Assembly: GCA_033065855.1 (NCBI GenBank)
Contig: JAVXUO010002585.1
Span: 94,482 to 158,481 of the forward strand
Direction: 5' to 3'
Source of the DNA: Escallonia rubra
Taxonomy: Eukaryota; Streptophyta; Magnoliopsida; Escalloniales; Escalloniaceae
Length of the DNA: 64,000 nt
Every line of letters starts with the position of its first letter. Position 1 is the first letter of the stretch. Positions 22,479-34,389 of this stretch are shown piece by piece. The notes beneath the pieces are model-generated. The model had not been told where the DNA came from, made no database searches, and worked only from the letters and a program-made list of their open reading frames with translations. The position numbers and the translations under genes were made by a program.

Positions 22479-22684
22479 AGAAGCGGTGATCCGCCACAAG
22501 TTATTCTGGGAGATTTCCTCAATAAGCCTGACCTCTGATTGAGATTTGGTGGCACCTTTTCTCGATTCCATTTTCCATGCGTCGTCCCGTCCTTCAATGC
22601 GTTATTTGGCCATGGCGATCCCAAAATTTCTTCTAGCTATTCTATGTTGTTCCTAAGATATGAATATAGGATTATGTCAAACTA

Positions 22685-23164
22685 ATTGTACCAAATCACA
22701 ATCAATAAAAAACTAATTAGACGATAAATATTAATAAAAAAAAGGTTTTAGAACAAGCTAGAATTCAGTTGAGGTACGCGAAAACGTGCTTCCCTTAAAG
22801 AAGATACACTATAAAATCGACACTTTGGTTAATGGTGTTCCACCCTGACAATACAACCACCATTGAAAGAGTCTTGATGTAGCGAAAGTCCCTCTCTAAC
22901 ATTAGAGCATCTGCACACTCCAAAATAGTGTGTATGATTTGAGAAGAAACAATGGATGAAAGAAGATAAAAGAAATTGTAGAGAGTATCAAGTCAATCTC
23001 TTTTTCTTCTGCCTTCTCTTCTTTTTACAAACTTCTCTTATAATAGCTTTTTATTTCAACATACATAAAAAAATGTACTCCCTCCGTCCCTAATTAATTG
23101 ATCATGTTTGACTTCCAAGCTTATTTAGGATATGAGTCATATTATACGAGTTTTGCGTTCTACC

Positions 23165-23202
<38 letters not shown>

Positions 23203-23507
23203 TGGGTTAGTGGATGATTGAATATGGAGAGAGAAATACAATAAAAAAAAGTGTAAGAAGGGTAACTATTAAAAAACACATATGAAATCTTTCTTAATTT
23301 GAAAAGTGATCAATTTTTTTTTTGGACTGCCCAAAAAAGAAACACGGCCCATTTTTTCGGGACGGAGAAAGTTGTAGAAAAAATTTATAGGCATGCGTGG
23401 AGAAAAAAATATGAGAGAAAGTGGGTAGTTAAAACTACCACTAACCCCTAAATTAGAAGACTTAGTAAAAAAGATCTTCCATTTTGATTAGGATAGGTAA
23501 CCACCAA
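22685..23507. repeat. Dispersed repeat copy A (pair with 40195-40709), interrupted by a MITE
   Basis: Sequence on both sides of the MITE at 23078-23372 is similar in order and orientation to 40195-40709. Shared blocks include GAAGAAGATA, GGTGTTCCA, TAGAGCAT, ATGAAAGAAGATA, GAGAGAAAGTGGGTAG and ATCTTCCATTTT. The copy at 40 kb lacks the MITE and so shows the uninterrupted state. The repeat is non-coding, class unknown. Confidence 0.65.
23078..23372. mobile_element. Stowaway-like MITE (CTCCCTCCGTCCC family)
   Basis: It starts CTCCCTCCGTCCC after TA and ends CGGGACGGAGAAAG. The ends are inverted repeats. A (GA)n run at 23168-23198 lies inside. It is nested in dispersed repeat copy A. Confidence 0.7.
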
Positions 23508-23999
23508 ACTTATTTTATTTTACAATGCCCCCAAAACATGCAATAAAGAAAATATATGTATAACATAGTTGAAGTGCTTTTACTGTGTATTGGTGTAAGC
23601 GTTTTTTCGAACTTGAACCTACATTCAGTGTTAGTAAGTTTTGCATTTGAAGAACTGTAGTGAACTACATCTTGAATTAGGCCCTTTTGTTCGAACTTGA
23701 ACTTCTCTCTCTCTCTCTCACACACCTACGTATTTCTTCATAAATGTTTAGGGGGAGTAGCCTATCTTCCCACATCAGAGACCTACCGCCACAATCAAAT
23801 ATGTAAGTCTTCCAAAGGTGATTTTGTGACCACAGGTCTCTGCCTTTGGCCTTATCCAGAGTTATAATTCTTCCCAAACCGTCACAATATAAACAATATC
23901 ACCATAGGAATGGAACTAGGGAAATCCCTTCAACAAATAAAATTTAGTGCTCTCCTAATGACCCTACAGCTTCTTTTTTACCCATTTAACCTCAGTCAT
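23508..23999. other. Probable 3' portion or LTR of the outer Copia element
   Basis: This non-coding stretch lies between the dispersed repeat and the recognisable Copia RNase H text. It may include the LTR of the minus-strand Copia element, but I could not define LTR borders. Confidence 0.3.
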
Positions 24000-24059
24000 G
24001 AGGTCTCCGATAACAGAAGGTTAGGTAGCCACGCAGTGACTAACTTATAGACTTCAGTC

Positions 24060-25905
24060 CCATTCCTTTTGATGATTTAATGATTGGCATGTGCGCTAAC
24101 TCTTTTCTAAATGGGTCTGCTAAATTCTTTTCAGAGCTTACAAAATCAAGTGCTATAATATTGAGACAACAATTTATTTATAAAGTTATGTCTAATCATA
24201 ATATATCTCATTTCTTCATCATAACTTTATTTTACGTTTCAAGATTGTAGCTTGATTATCAAAATCTATCGAAACAATAGGTATTGGCTTACTCAACAAA
24301 GGTATATCTACTAATAAATTTCTAAGTCATTCTACATCTACTTGTCAAAGTTAAGGCAATAAAACTCTGCTTTCATAGTAGAACGGGATATAAAAGTTTA
24401 TGCAATGGACTTTCAAGCTATAGCACCACCTCCTAAGGCAAACACATATCCATTATTAGCCTTGATCTTGTCTGAGTTTGTGATCCAATTGTCATCACTA
24501 AACCCTTTTAAAATATTAGGGCAACCAGAATATGAATCCACTAGTTTATTGTCTCGCTAAGATATCTAAATGTCCTTTTGATAACATGCCAATATTGAGA
24601 ACTCGGGCTGCATGCATTTCTACTCAAATAGCAAATTGCAGATCATATATAAGGTCTTATAGAGTTACTAAGATAAATTAAAGATCTAATTATGTGAGCA
24701 TACTTATGTTGAGACACACTTTCATGCATAATCGAACATTCGGATCTAAAAGAACATAAAGAGGTTCCATTCCAAAGTAATTAAATTTTGTCAGCAGGTG
24801 CTCCACATAATATTATTGTGTCAAAGCAATTCCATAATTATTCTTTACCCATTTGATACCTAAAATCATATCCGCATAACCTAAATCTTTCGCATTAAAG
24901 TTCTTAGGCAAAAAATCATTTGTCTCTTTCATAACATGTATATTGGAACCAAATATAAGAAAATCATCAACATATAGACAAAGAAGAGCACAAGCATGGT
25001 CATAGCTTTTCATATAAACACATTTATCAGAATCATTTATAATGAAGCCACTAGAAAGAATAATTTTACCAAAATTTCCATGCCGTTATTTAAATAATCC
25101 ATAAAAAGATTTAACAAGTCTAGAACTTATCTCTCTTGGCCTTTTCAACGAATGGCTGGTCCATATAAATTTCTTCGTGGAGCTCACAGTTAAGAAATGC
25201 TATTTTCTTATCCAAATGATGTATTTCTAACTTATAAATGGGAGTCGTGGCAATCAAAATCTAAATGGTTGTTATACGCATTATAGGTGAGTAAGGATCG
25301 AAGAAATCTATTCCTGATTAAAGCCTTTGGCTACAAGCTTAACTTTAAAATTTTCAATTGTACCATCAGTTCCAAGTTTATTTTGCAAATTCTATCTTCA
25401 ATCAATTGTCCTACTACTAGGGAGATCAGAAAGAAACCAAGTATTATTAAGAAAGATAAGTTCATTTTAATATCGATTGCCTCTTTCCAAATGGAGCATC
25501 TGAAGAGGTTAAAACTTCACAATAGTGTTTAGGATCATTTTTCACCAGAAATGTATGAAAACAATCATCAAAATCTTTTTCAGTCATTCATATTTTGCAT
25601 TTTTTTGATTTATGTTTAATCTTGAGATTCTAAATGAGAACTAGAGTTAGAACACTTACCAACAGATTTTGAAAGTTTACTTTTCATCAGAGAAATGTTT
25701 TTTTAAAAAAATAGCTTATCTAGGCATTATGATAGTGTCGTTCGAAATGTTAGAATCATTTGAATTATAGCAAAAAATATGTTACCAATGCTAATTAATA
25801 AAAGCACAATCAATAGTTTTAGGTCCCCACTTTTTCTTCCTAATCATTGGAATCAAAACCTTTGCCAAACACCTCTATACTTGTAAATTTTTTGAAGAAG
25901 ACTTT
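24060..25905 (-). pseudogene. Outer Copia: integrase end, reverse transcriptase and RNase H remnants
   Basis: The clearest piece is 24813-25013, with LCLYVDDFLIFGSN (the Copia YVDD catalytic box) and MILGIKW. Downstream on the minus strand are RNase H fragments such as SGCPNILKGFSDDNW (about 24480-24530) and, near 24100, ENLADPFRKEL, which corresponds to the usual Copia ADIFTK-type end. Near 25800-25905 the text TIDCAFI and the preceding codons match the integrase-to-RT linker. Several stops and frameshifts make it non-functional. Confidence 0.8.
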
Positions 25906-27190
25906 TGTTAACCCTACGGTTATTTAACCTAGGATTATATTTGATTTTGATGATAACTAACATTGATGATAATGTTGTCTAACATGCATTGAGTTGATGA
26001 AGCAATAGGTACAATCTCATTCTCATGCAAACGGACAATTAGACGAGCAAATCGTTTAAAGACACTCAACGGAACGCATCAAGATGGAGTACGTCGATTG
26101 ATTTTTACAAATGTGTTTATTCTGTTCTTTGTAACTAGACATAGAGAGATGATCGTATCGATGATTGTGACCTAGAATTTTCCCATAGGTTTCCCTTGCA
26201 TGCATAAACTTTTTCATTCTTTAATTTGAAAATAAGGAAAACTGCATTTTTAGGAATATAGTCAACTGCATGTTGGGCAGTGAGGTATTATAGTCGACTG
26301 TCGACTGCAACACTTCCAGTAGCCTATTAGAGTCGACTGCATTTGAAAATTTTGAATTTCCAACGGCTACTTTTGGGAATACAGTCGACTGCAATGGTGC
26401 AATGCAGTCGACTACGTTCACCGTTTGGTACATTTAATGCCCTACCTTAATTCAAAACGGTCATATTTATTCCCACACCTATATATACTCATCTTGGGCG
26501 TGGTTTTGATTCATCAATTACATTCAAAGCTCTCTTATCTTGCATATACTCAAAGATCAAAGCAATTGTTCAATCTCTTTTGGTTTTCATTGTTTTCTCA
26601 TCCATTTTAAGAGAACATTTATTGTGAGTTTACATTTGAGAGATATACACTTTCATAAGTCATCATACAATCATCTCTCTTGTTCTAGAGCTTAAACTTG
26701 TGATCATCTACTTCTTGAGAGTGAATCTTTGTACACAATTCTTCATCTAAAGTTTCTTGTATCAAAGCTTGGGGTTGTCAAGCTTTGGAGCTTTGGGATT
26801 GTCAAAGCTTGTTCTTGATGTGGGTATAGCATCAAGGAATTGTAAGCGGTTTGATCTTGACTCGAAAGAAAGATCATACTAGTAGATTCTAGGGTCATTC
26901 AAAGGACTTCCTTGAAGGGGTGGACGTTGGCTTGAGAGTAATTCGAACCGAACTATCTAAATCTCAAGCGTCAAGTATCTCTAAACCCTTCTTTCTTTAC
27001 ATTATTGTTTTATACTTGTGTTGAGATTGGTTAAATTGCTTATTTGAGATATTGTGTTTGAGGTTTGTTGTTTGAAACTATTTAAGTGTTCTTCATAATT
27101 TCTCTAAGTTTGTAGTGATTACTTATTAACTTTTTAAAGTGGTCTTAAAACCCTATTCACCCCCCCTCAAGGGTTACCTTTTTGGTTTCA
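25906..27190 (+). repeat. Inner Copia 5' LTR (1285 bp)
   Basis: Starts TGTTAACCCTACGG and ends GGTTTCA. It has a TATA-like CCTATATATAC at 26478-26488. U3 carries a few copies of the palindrome CAGTCGACTG (about 26300-26415). Confidence 0.88.
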
Positions 27191-27192
27191 AG

Positions 27193-27204
27193 TGGTATCA
27201 GAGC
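27193..27204 (+). other. Primer-binding site
   Basis: TGGTATCAGAGC, complementary to the 3' end of plant initiator tRNA-Met, two bases after the 5' LTR. Confidence 0.9.
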
Positions 27205-27267
27205 CTCGGCTCTTAATATATTGGGTAACACCAAGAGAGTTAATCGATCATAGCTTACATTGGGGGA

Positions 27268-28128
27268 ATGAAGGGTAGTTCTACCACTAGGCCTCTATTG
27301 TTTAATGGGACCAATTATAGTGTGTGAAAAGTTAAGATGAAAATCTACTTAGAGTCTCAAGAATATGAGATATAAGATATTGTTGAAAATGGCAATTCGT
27401 TACTACAAAGGTGGTTGATAAGGCTGAGGAGCCTAAAACCAAATCAGAGTATAGTGATCATGATAAGAAGATGATTTGTATGAATGCTAGAGCAAAAAAT
27501 TGTCTTGTTTGTGCTTTAGACACTAATGAACTCAATAGAGTCATTATGTGTAATTTCGCTAAGAATATTTAGGATACTCTACAAGTTACACACGAAGGAA
27601 CTTCACTCTTTAGAGATTTCAAAATGAACTTATTGTTTAGAGATTATGAGTTATTCCATATGCTTCTAAATTAATTCGTTACGGATATGAATACTTGTTT
27701 CACTAACATTGTAAACCCTTTGAAGCAATTAGGCAAGGAATTCACCAATGGTGATCTTGTAAGAAAGGTGATTAGGTCCTTACCAAGAGCTTGGGATGCA
27801 AAGATCACCGCCATCCAAGAATCGAAGAATCTTAATATCTTTCCTAGCCTCTTGATGAATTGATGTGCTCACTACTGACGTACGAGATGCAAGTCAAAAA
27901 ATTTGAACATGAGGAAGTCGAGAAGAAGCCTACATCAATTGCTTTTAAAGCTCCATCTTCAAACCATGAGTCAAGTAATGATGAAAAGGATGTTGCAATG
28001 GTTGCAAAGAACTTCAAAAGAAAATTAAGGTTTAGAAGGAATGGTGGGAGAAGACAACAAAATACTAGCGATGAAGAGAAGCTTTGCTACAAATACCACA
28101 AGCCGTGACACATGAAGATGGATTGTCC
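27268..28128 (+). pseudogene. Inner Copia gag remnant
   Basis: It begins MKGSSTTRPLLFNGTNYS, the usual Copia gag opening, but the expected tryptophan codon after it is a stop. The frame shifts repeatedly. The 3' part is open at 27860-28108 and ends at the zinc knuckle, where the second cysteine is Tyr (CYKYHKP) and the next Gly codon is TGA, before HMKMDC at 28110-28128. The knuckle is therefore broken. Protease sequence is missing after this point. Confidence 0.8.
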
Positions 28129-28339
28129 CATCTTCAAAGCTTTCACCATCACTATCACTACCGGAAGAAGAGCTTACCTCATTATTTTCCATGAAGCACA
28201 CATTTGCTTGATCATTCTTCTCATTGTCTTCATCACTTGAATCGAAGTCACTCCATGTTGAAGTATGTTAGTCATTCATTACCTTTTCCTTCTATTTGTT
28301 CTCTTTAGAGAGTTGTCTTCTTTTAACTCTTTCCCATAT

Positions 28340-28608
28340 ATCACATAATTTTTCGGCTCCTAGAACTCCTCAACAAAATGGTGTTGCTGAAAGAAAGAAT
28401 ATGTCATTCCAAGAAGCGACAAGAACAATGTTTAACAAATATGGTTTACCTAAGTACTTTTGGGCAGAGGCGGTCAATTGTGCATGTTTTGGTCTTAATA
28501 GAGTTATCTTGTGAATTTTTTTTATTAAAAACTCCTTATGAACTTTTTAATGATAAGAAGCCTAAAGTGAGCTTTTTAGAGTCTTTGGATGCAAATGCTT
28601 TATTTTAA
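28340..28608 (+). pseudogene. Inner Copia integrase remnant
   Basis: APRTPQQNGVAERKN and GLPKYFWAEAVNCACF at 28346-28490 are the C-terminal part of the Copia integrase core, followed after a frameshift by KTPYELFNDKKPKVSF. The earlier HHCC and catalytic D residues are absent, so the gag-to-integrase region has suffered a deletion. Confidence 0.82.
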
Positions 28609-28690
28609 ATACTAAAGATCACCTTAGTAAATTTGATTCCAAAACCTAGGAGGGAATTTTTATTGGTTACTCTAATAATAGTATGGCATA

Positions 28691-28699
28691 TAGAGTTTA
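28691..28699. repeat. 9-bp TSD of Mutator-like element A, left
   Basis: TAGAGTTTA, repeated exactly at 29944-29952. Confidence 0.9.
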
Positions 28700-29943
28700 G
28701 GGTTAATTACAAAACTGTCCCCTGAGGTTTACACGTTTTTGTACTTTGCTCCCCGTGTTTACAACTTTTGTAATAGTGTCCCCCGAGGTTAACAAAACCA
28801 TTGCAAACGGCTCCAAAATTGGATGGCCGTTGAAATTTGGACGTTAAGTCCGCATGTGCACATCACATGCTGTTTTGGCATGGGCAAATCGGTCAATTCC
28901 TTTACCAAAGCCCTCTGAAAACCCTAAACCCCATTACCCTCCTATCTCTCTTCCTCTCCGCAGGCAGCAGGCCCTAATCGGGCAACGCCGCTCCCATCCC
29001 CGGCGTCCCCATTGCCGGCCACGTTCCTCACCGGCAATGAACTCCGGCGCCGCCTACATCGTACACCACAACACAACATCCCCGTGACCACCGTGCTGTA
29101 GCCGAGATGCCGCTGCCACCGCCAAGTCGCCGTGCGATCGCTGTCGCCGGCCACCATTCAATCTCTGGTGAGAAACTCTAGTCGGCAGCCCCATCGCCGG
29201 TCAACGCCTTTTCCAGATCACGGCAACCTAATCACCGGCAAGCAACTACAGCTGCCCCTTCACCGAGACTCCGCAACCGCCGCACCGCAGCCAACGCGTC
29301 GCTACCACCACCGCACGGGACTTATCATCGGCCAGCCATAATTCCGGTCGCACCAGACGTGGACCACCACAGTGCCACACTGCATTGTCACAGTACTACC
29401 GAAGATGAATCCGAAACACAAATCTCACTACCGATCTCGACTCATTTGGGTTGCTGAAATGAGTGTCAAGATTATGCCATCTTCAAGCCACCTGCTTGTC
29501 ATCCAACCTTCTTTCTATATTCACCACTAGAAGCAAAACCCTCCCCAGGAAATTCCGGCCATTGTTCGACTCCTTCACGTTAGAGATGTTGATTTCTATG
29601 GTTCTGTAAGGGAGATCTACGACGTTATTTACATGGAACACGAGCTTCTCGTTAAAGAAATTACTAGACAGCTACAGAGAGGAAGAGAGAGAGAGAGATA
29701 AGAGGGTAATGGGGTTTAGGGTTTTCAGAGGGCTTTGGTAAAGGAATTGACCGATTTGCCCATGCCAAAACAGCATGGGATGTGCACATGCGGACTTAAC
29801 GTCCGAATTTGTACGGCCATCCAATTTTGGAGCTGTTTACAATGGTTTTGTCAACCTCGGGGGACACTATTGCAAAAGTTGTAAACACGGGGAGCAAAGT
29901 GTAAAAACGTGTAAATCTCATGAGACAGTTTTGTAATTAACCC
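28700..29943. mobile_element. Mutator-like element A: about 250-bp TIRs, 9-bp TSD
   Basis: The ends are long inverted repeats beginning GGGTTAATTACAAAACTGTC, each about 250 bp with few mismatches, extending inward past TTGGCATGGGCAAATCGGTC. The perfect 9-bp duplication TAGAGTTTA places it in the Mutator superfamily. No transposase is encoded. The GC-rich interior (28970-29400) has short proline/arginine-rich open frames I do not recognise. A second stretch near 29555-29700 reads LLHVRDVDFYGSVREIYDV. Its TIRs match element B (35204-36436) but its interior does not, as in Pack-MULEs. It sits inside the inner Copia between integrase and RT. Confidence 0.92.
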
Positions 29944-29952
29944 TAGAGTTTA
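29944..29952. repeat. 9-bp TSD of Mutator-like element A, right
   Basis: TAGAGTTTA. Confidence 0.9.
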
Positions 29953-30384
29953 TAATAAAAGTACTTTGGTTGTAAAACAATCCATAAATGTTACTTTTGA
30001 TGAGACTAATCCTTTTCTGTGGAGGACTAACATTGTTAATGTAGATGATATAGACTATGACATGAGAACTTTGGCTATAAGTGAAACACTACAAAATAAC
30101 CCTAAAGAAATTGTTCTAGATGAGCAATAATCAAACTCTCAAGGGGAGACAAGGAAGCAAGGAATGATGTTTCAAACTCGGAAAACTCTCAAGATTTACC
30201 AAAAGATTGGACTTACAAAAAGGATCATCCAAGCAATCAAATCTTAGGTAATCCTTCGAGTGGGGTAAGAACTCGAAATTCTCTTTAACAACATGTTAAT
30301 TTAGATTTTCTTTCCCAAATTGAACCCTAGAACTTCTTTGAAGCTCTACATCAGGAATCTTGGATGCTTGCTATGCAAGAAGAG

Positions 30385-31850
30385 CTATTTCAATTTGAAA
30401 GAAATTAAGTTTGGACTCTTGTGCCTAAACCTAAAAACTTTAGGATTATAGGCACAAAATGGATTTTAAGAAACAAACTTGATGAATCCGGAGTCGTGGT
30501 TAGAAACAAGGCTAGATTAGTTGCCCAAGGATATAACCAAGAGGAAGGAATTGATTATGATGAGACTTATGCACTGGTAGCTAGACTTGAATCTATTAGA
30601 ATGCTATTAGCTTTTGCTGGCTATAAAGATTTTAAACTCTTTCAAATGGATGTCAAGAGTGCTTTTCTAAATGATTTTATTTCGGAGGAGGTTTATGTGG
30701 CTTAACCTCCCGATTTTGAACATGAAAAATATCCAAACCATGTTTTCAAGCTTAGCGAAGCTCTTTACGGTTTAAAACAAGCTCCTAGAGCTTGGTATGA
30801 AAGGCTAAGTAGTTTTCTTTTAGAAAATAGTTTTTCAAGAGGAAAACTTGACACCACTCTTTTAATAAAATCTAATGGCAAGGACTTATTGTTGGTGCAA
30901 ATTTATGTTGATGATATTATATTTGGTGCTACTAATAGATCCTTGTGCGAAGAGTTTGCTTCTTGTATGAGTAAGGAGTTTGAAATGAGCATGATGGGAG
31001 AACTTAACTTCTTCCTTGGATTGCAAATCAAACAAAGCAATAATGGAATCTTTATCAACCAAGCAAAATATACCAAAGACCTACTCAAGAGATTTGACAT
31101 GGAAGAATTAAATGCCTTTGACACTCCAATGAGCTCATCATTAAGGCTTGATAAAGATGACAAGGGTAAGGATGTTGATATGAAGCGCTATCGAGTTATG
31201 ATCGGATCACTCCTTTACCTTACCGCAAGTAGACCCGATATAATGTTTAGTGTTTTTCTTTGTGCTCGATTTCAAGCGTGTCCTAAGGAATCTCATTTGG
31301 TTGCCGTTAAGAGAATCCTTAGATATCTTAAGGGCATTCACGACTTAGGGTTATGATTTCCTGGGAACACATCTTATTTTGACCTAGTTGGTTACTCCGA
31401 CACCGACTATGCCGGTTGTAAAACCGAAAGGAAAAGTACTAGTGGAGTTTGCCAATTCCTAGGACACTCTCTTGTTTCTTGGAGTTCCAAAAAGCAAAAC
31501 TCGGTTGCCCTCTCCACTACCGAAGCCGAATACGTGACGGTTGGTGCTTGTTGTGCACAAATTCTTGGATGAAACAAACCCTATTGGATTTTGGACTCAA
31601 GTATGATCACATTCCTATCTTATGTGATAACTCAAGTGCCATTGACTTGAGCAAAAATCCCATCCAACATTCACGCACTAAGCACATAAAAATCAAACAC
31701 CATTTTATCCGTGATCATATGCAAAAAGGTGATATTGTTCTAGATTTCGTGGACACAAATCACCAATTGGCGGATATCTTCACTAAACCGTTTGATTTGA
31801 AGGGGTTTACCGCTCTTAGAAGAGAACATGGCATGTCTTCACCTATGTGA
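30385..31850 (+). pseudogene. Inner Copia reverse transcriptase and RNase H
   Basis: RT is recognisable from GTKWILRNKLDESGVVVRNK and GYNQEEGIDYDETYALVAR, through QMDVKSAFLN, to LYGLKQAPRAWYERL and the catalytic box YVDDIIFG near 30905. RNase H follows, with GYSDTDYAGCKTERKSTSG, STTEAEYV and the closing HQLADIFTKPF. A stop at 30703-30705 (probably CAA to TAA), one after GIHDLGL and frameshifts near 31450 and 31570 make it non-functional. The long open segments 30421-30705 and 30889-31356 show it decayed recently. Confidence 0.9.
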
Positions 31851-32423
31851 CTAAATTGTTATATATCTTGTGCTTAAACATGCAAGTTGCACTTCACATG
31901 CTTAAGCATTATCTCATATGCTTATATCACGCTTTGGTTGATTTTTCTCTTTCCAAAATTATTGATTTTGTTGATATTCACTTAGTCTCATGTGTTTAAA
32001 TTGATTTGCACACTTATATTTTATTACACGTGCTTGGTACACCTTTTGATGGTTATTCAAGTACTTACGCTTTCTTGTTTGAATGCCCTTGTTGGCTATA
32101 TTGATTATCTATGGATGGATACATATGTTGATCACTTTCACACACACACACACCCTCGGTCTTTTTAATGATGTCAAAAAGGGGAGAAAAATAGTTGATT
32201 CATAATTGTGAAAATAGTTGATTCATACTTGTGTGGATTTGATATGAGCATATATTATTTGAGATAGGGGGAGCCAATATTGCTTAAGATAAGCTTATCG
32301 TAATGATTTCTCTTTTGAGCCCTTATGGTTTATAATTGAGATTGTCATGCTTCATTGCGTTTATTATCTTATATATCTCATATTATTTGAATCAATGTTT
32401 GCCATCATAAAAAATGAGGAGAT
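31851..32423 (+). other. Inner Copia 3' leader and polypurine tract
   Basis: Non-coding stretch after the pol end. A purine-rich AAAAAATGAGGAGAT at 32409-32423 directly precedes the 3' LTR and would prime plus-strand synthesis. Confidence 0.7.
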
Positions 32424-34384
32424 TGTTAACCTTACGGTTATTTAACTTAGGATTATATTTTATTTTGATGATAACTAACATTGATGATTATGTTGTCTAA
32501 CATGCATTGAGTTGATGAAACAATAGGTACAATCTCATACTCATGCAAACAGACAAATAGACGAGCAAATCGTCCAAAGACATTCAACGGAACGCATTAA
32601 GATGTAATACTTCGATTGATTTTTACAAATGCGTTTATTCCGTTCTTTGAAACTAGACATAGAGAGATGATCGTATCGATGATTGTGACCTAGAATTTTC
32701 CCATAGGTTTCCCTTGCATGCATAAACTTTTTCATTCTTTGAAAACAAGGAAAACTGCATTTTCAGGAATACAGTCGACTGCATTAGAATGCAGTCGACT
32801 GCATGTTGGGCAGTGAGGTATTACAGTTGACTGCATTCCAATGTAGTCGACTTCACTTCCAGTAGCCTATTACAGTCGACTGCATTGGACTACAGTCTAA
32901 CATGCATTGAGTTGATGAAACAATAGGTACAATCTCATACTCATGCAAACAGACAAATAGACGAGCAAATCGTCCAAAGACATTCAACGGAACGCATTAA
33001 GATGTAATACTTCGATTGATTTTTACAAATGCGTTTATTTCGTTCTTTGAAACTAGACATAGATAGATGATCGTATCGATGATTGTGACCTAGAATTTTT
33101 CCATAGGTTTCCCTTGCATGCATAAACTTTTTCATTCTTTGAAAACAAGGAAAACTGCATTTTCAGGAATACAGTCGACTGCATTAGAATGCAATCGACT
33201 GCATGTTGGGCAGTGAGGTATTACAGTTGACTGCATTCCAATGTAGTCGACTTCACTTCCAGTAGCCTATTACAGTCGACTGCATTGGACTACAGTCGAC
33301 TGTATTTGGAAATTTTGAATTACGGCTACTTTTGGGAATACAGTCGACTGCAATGGTGCCATGCAGTCGACTGCGTTTACCGTTTGGCGCAACTAATGCC
33401 CTACCTAATTAGAATGCAGTCGACTGCATGTTGGGCAGTGAGGTATTATATTCGACTGCATTCCAATATAGTCGACTGCAACACTTCAAGTAGCCTATTA
33501 CAGTCGACTGCATTGGATTACAGTCGACTGCATTTGGAAATTTTGAATTTCGAACGGCTACTTTTAGGAATACAGTCGACTGCAATGGTGCAATGCAGTC
33601 GACTGCGTTTACCGTTTGGTGTAATTAATGCCCTACCTAATTCCAAACGGTCATATTTATTCCCACACCTATATATACTCATTTTGGGCATGGTTTTGAT
33701 TCATCAATTGCATTCAAAGCTCTCTTATCTTGCATATACTCAAAGATCAAAGCAATCGTTCAATCTATTTTGGTTTTCATTGTTTTCTCATCCATTCAAT
33801 AGAGCATTAATTGTGAGCTTACATTTGAGAGATATACACTTTCACAAGTCATCATACACTCATCTCTCTTGTTCTAGAGCTTAAACTTGTACTCATCTAC
33901 TTCTTGAGAGTGAATTCTTATACACAATTCTTCATCTAAAGTTTATTGTATCAAAGCTTGGGGTTGTCAAGCTTTGGAGCTTTGGGATTGTCAAAGCTTG
34001 TTCTTGATGTGGGTATCGTATCAAGGGATTGTAAGCGGTTCGATCTTGATCCGTAAGAAAGATCATACTAGTGGATTCTAGGGCGTTTCAAGGAATTTCC
34101 TTAAAGGAGTGGACGTAGGCTTGAGGTTAATTCAAGACGAACCATCTAAATCTCAAGCGTCAAGTATCTCTAAACCCTTCTCTCTTTACATTATTGTTTT
34201 ATACTTGTGTTAAGATTGGTTAGTTTCTTATTTGAGATATTGTGTTTGAAGTTTGTTGTTTGAAGCTTTTCAAGGGTTATTCATAACTTCTCTAAGTTTG
34301 TAGTGATTACTTGTTAATTTGTTAAAGTAGTCTTAAAACCCTATTCACCCCCCCCCCCCCCCCAGGGTTATATTTTTTGTTTCA
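32424..34384 (+). repeat. Inner Copia 3' LTR (1961 bp), expanded by internal duplications
   Basis: Same ends as the 5' LTR but 676 bp longer. A 400-bp segment (32495-32894) is repeated almost exactly at 32895-33294. A second duplication of about 225 bp covers 33183-33600. Both lie in U3 and multiply the palindrome CAGTCGACTG. A TATA-like motif is at 33669-33678. A run of about 15 C occurs at 34348-34363. Confidence 0.88.
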
Positions 34385-34389
34385 GTTTT

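Larger units (their letters stand above)
25906..34384 (+). mobile_element. Inner Copia LTR retrotransposon (SIRE-like), nested
   Basis: The element has a 5' LTR at 25906-27190 and a 3' LTR at 32424-34384, both beginning TGTTAACC and ending TTTCA. A primer-binding site TGGTATCAGAGC at 27193 matches initiator tRNA-Met, and a purine-rich tract precedes the 3' LTR. Gag, integrase and RT/RNase H remnants lie between in Copia order. RT and RNase H text (FEMSMMGELNFFLGLQIKQ, GSLLYLTASRPDIMFSV) is closest in style to the SIRE/Maximus lineage. The flanks are ACTTT and GTTTT, so no exact 5-bp duplication remains. It interrupts the outer Copia integrase after a TPYE-type motif. Confidence 0.88.

Noticed and set aside
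25901-34389. Exact 5-bp TSD for the inner Copia element
   Set aside because: The flanks are ACTTT and GTTTT, which match at only 3 of 5 positions. The borders rest on the LTR ends and the split outer polyprotein.
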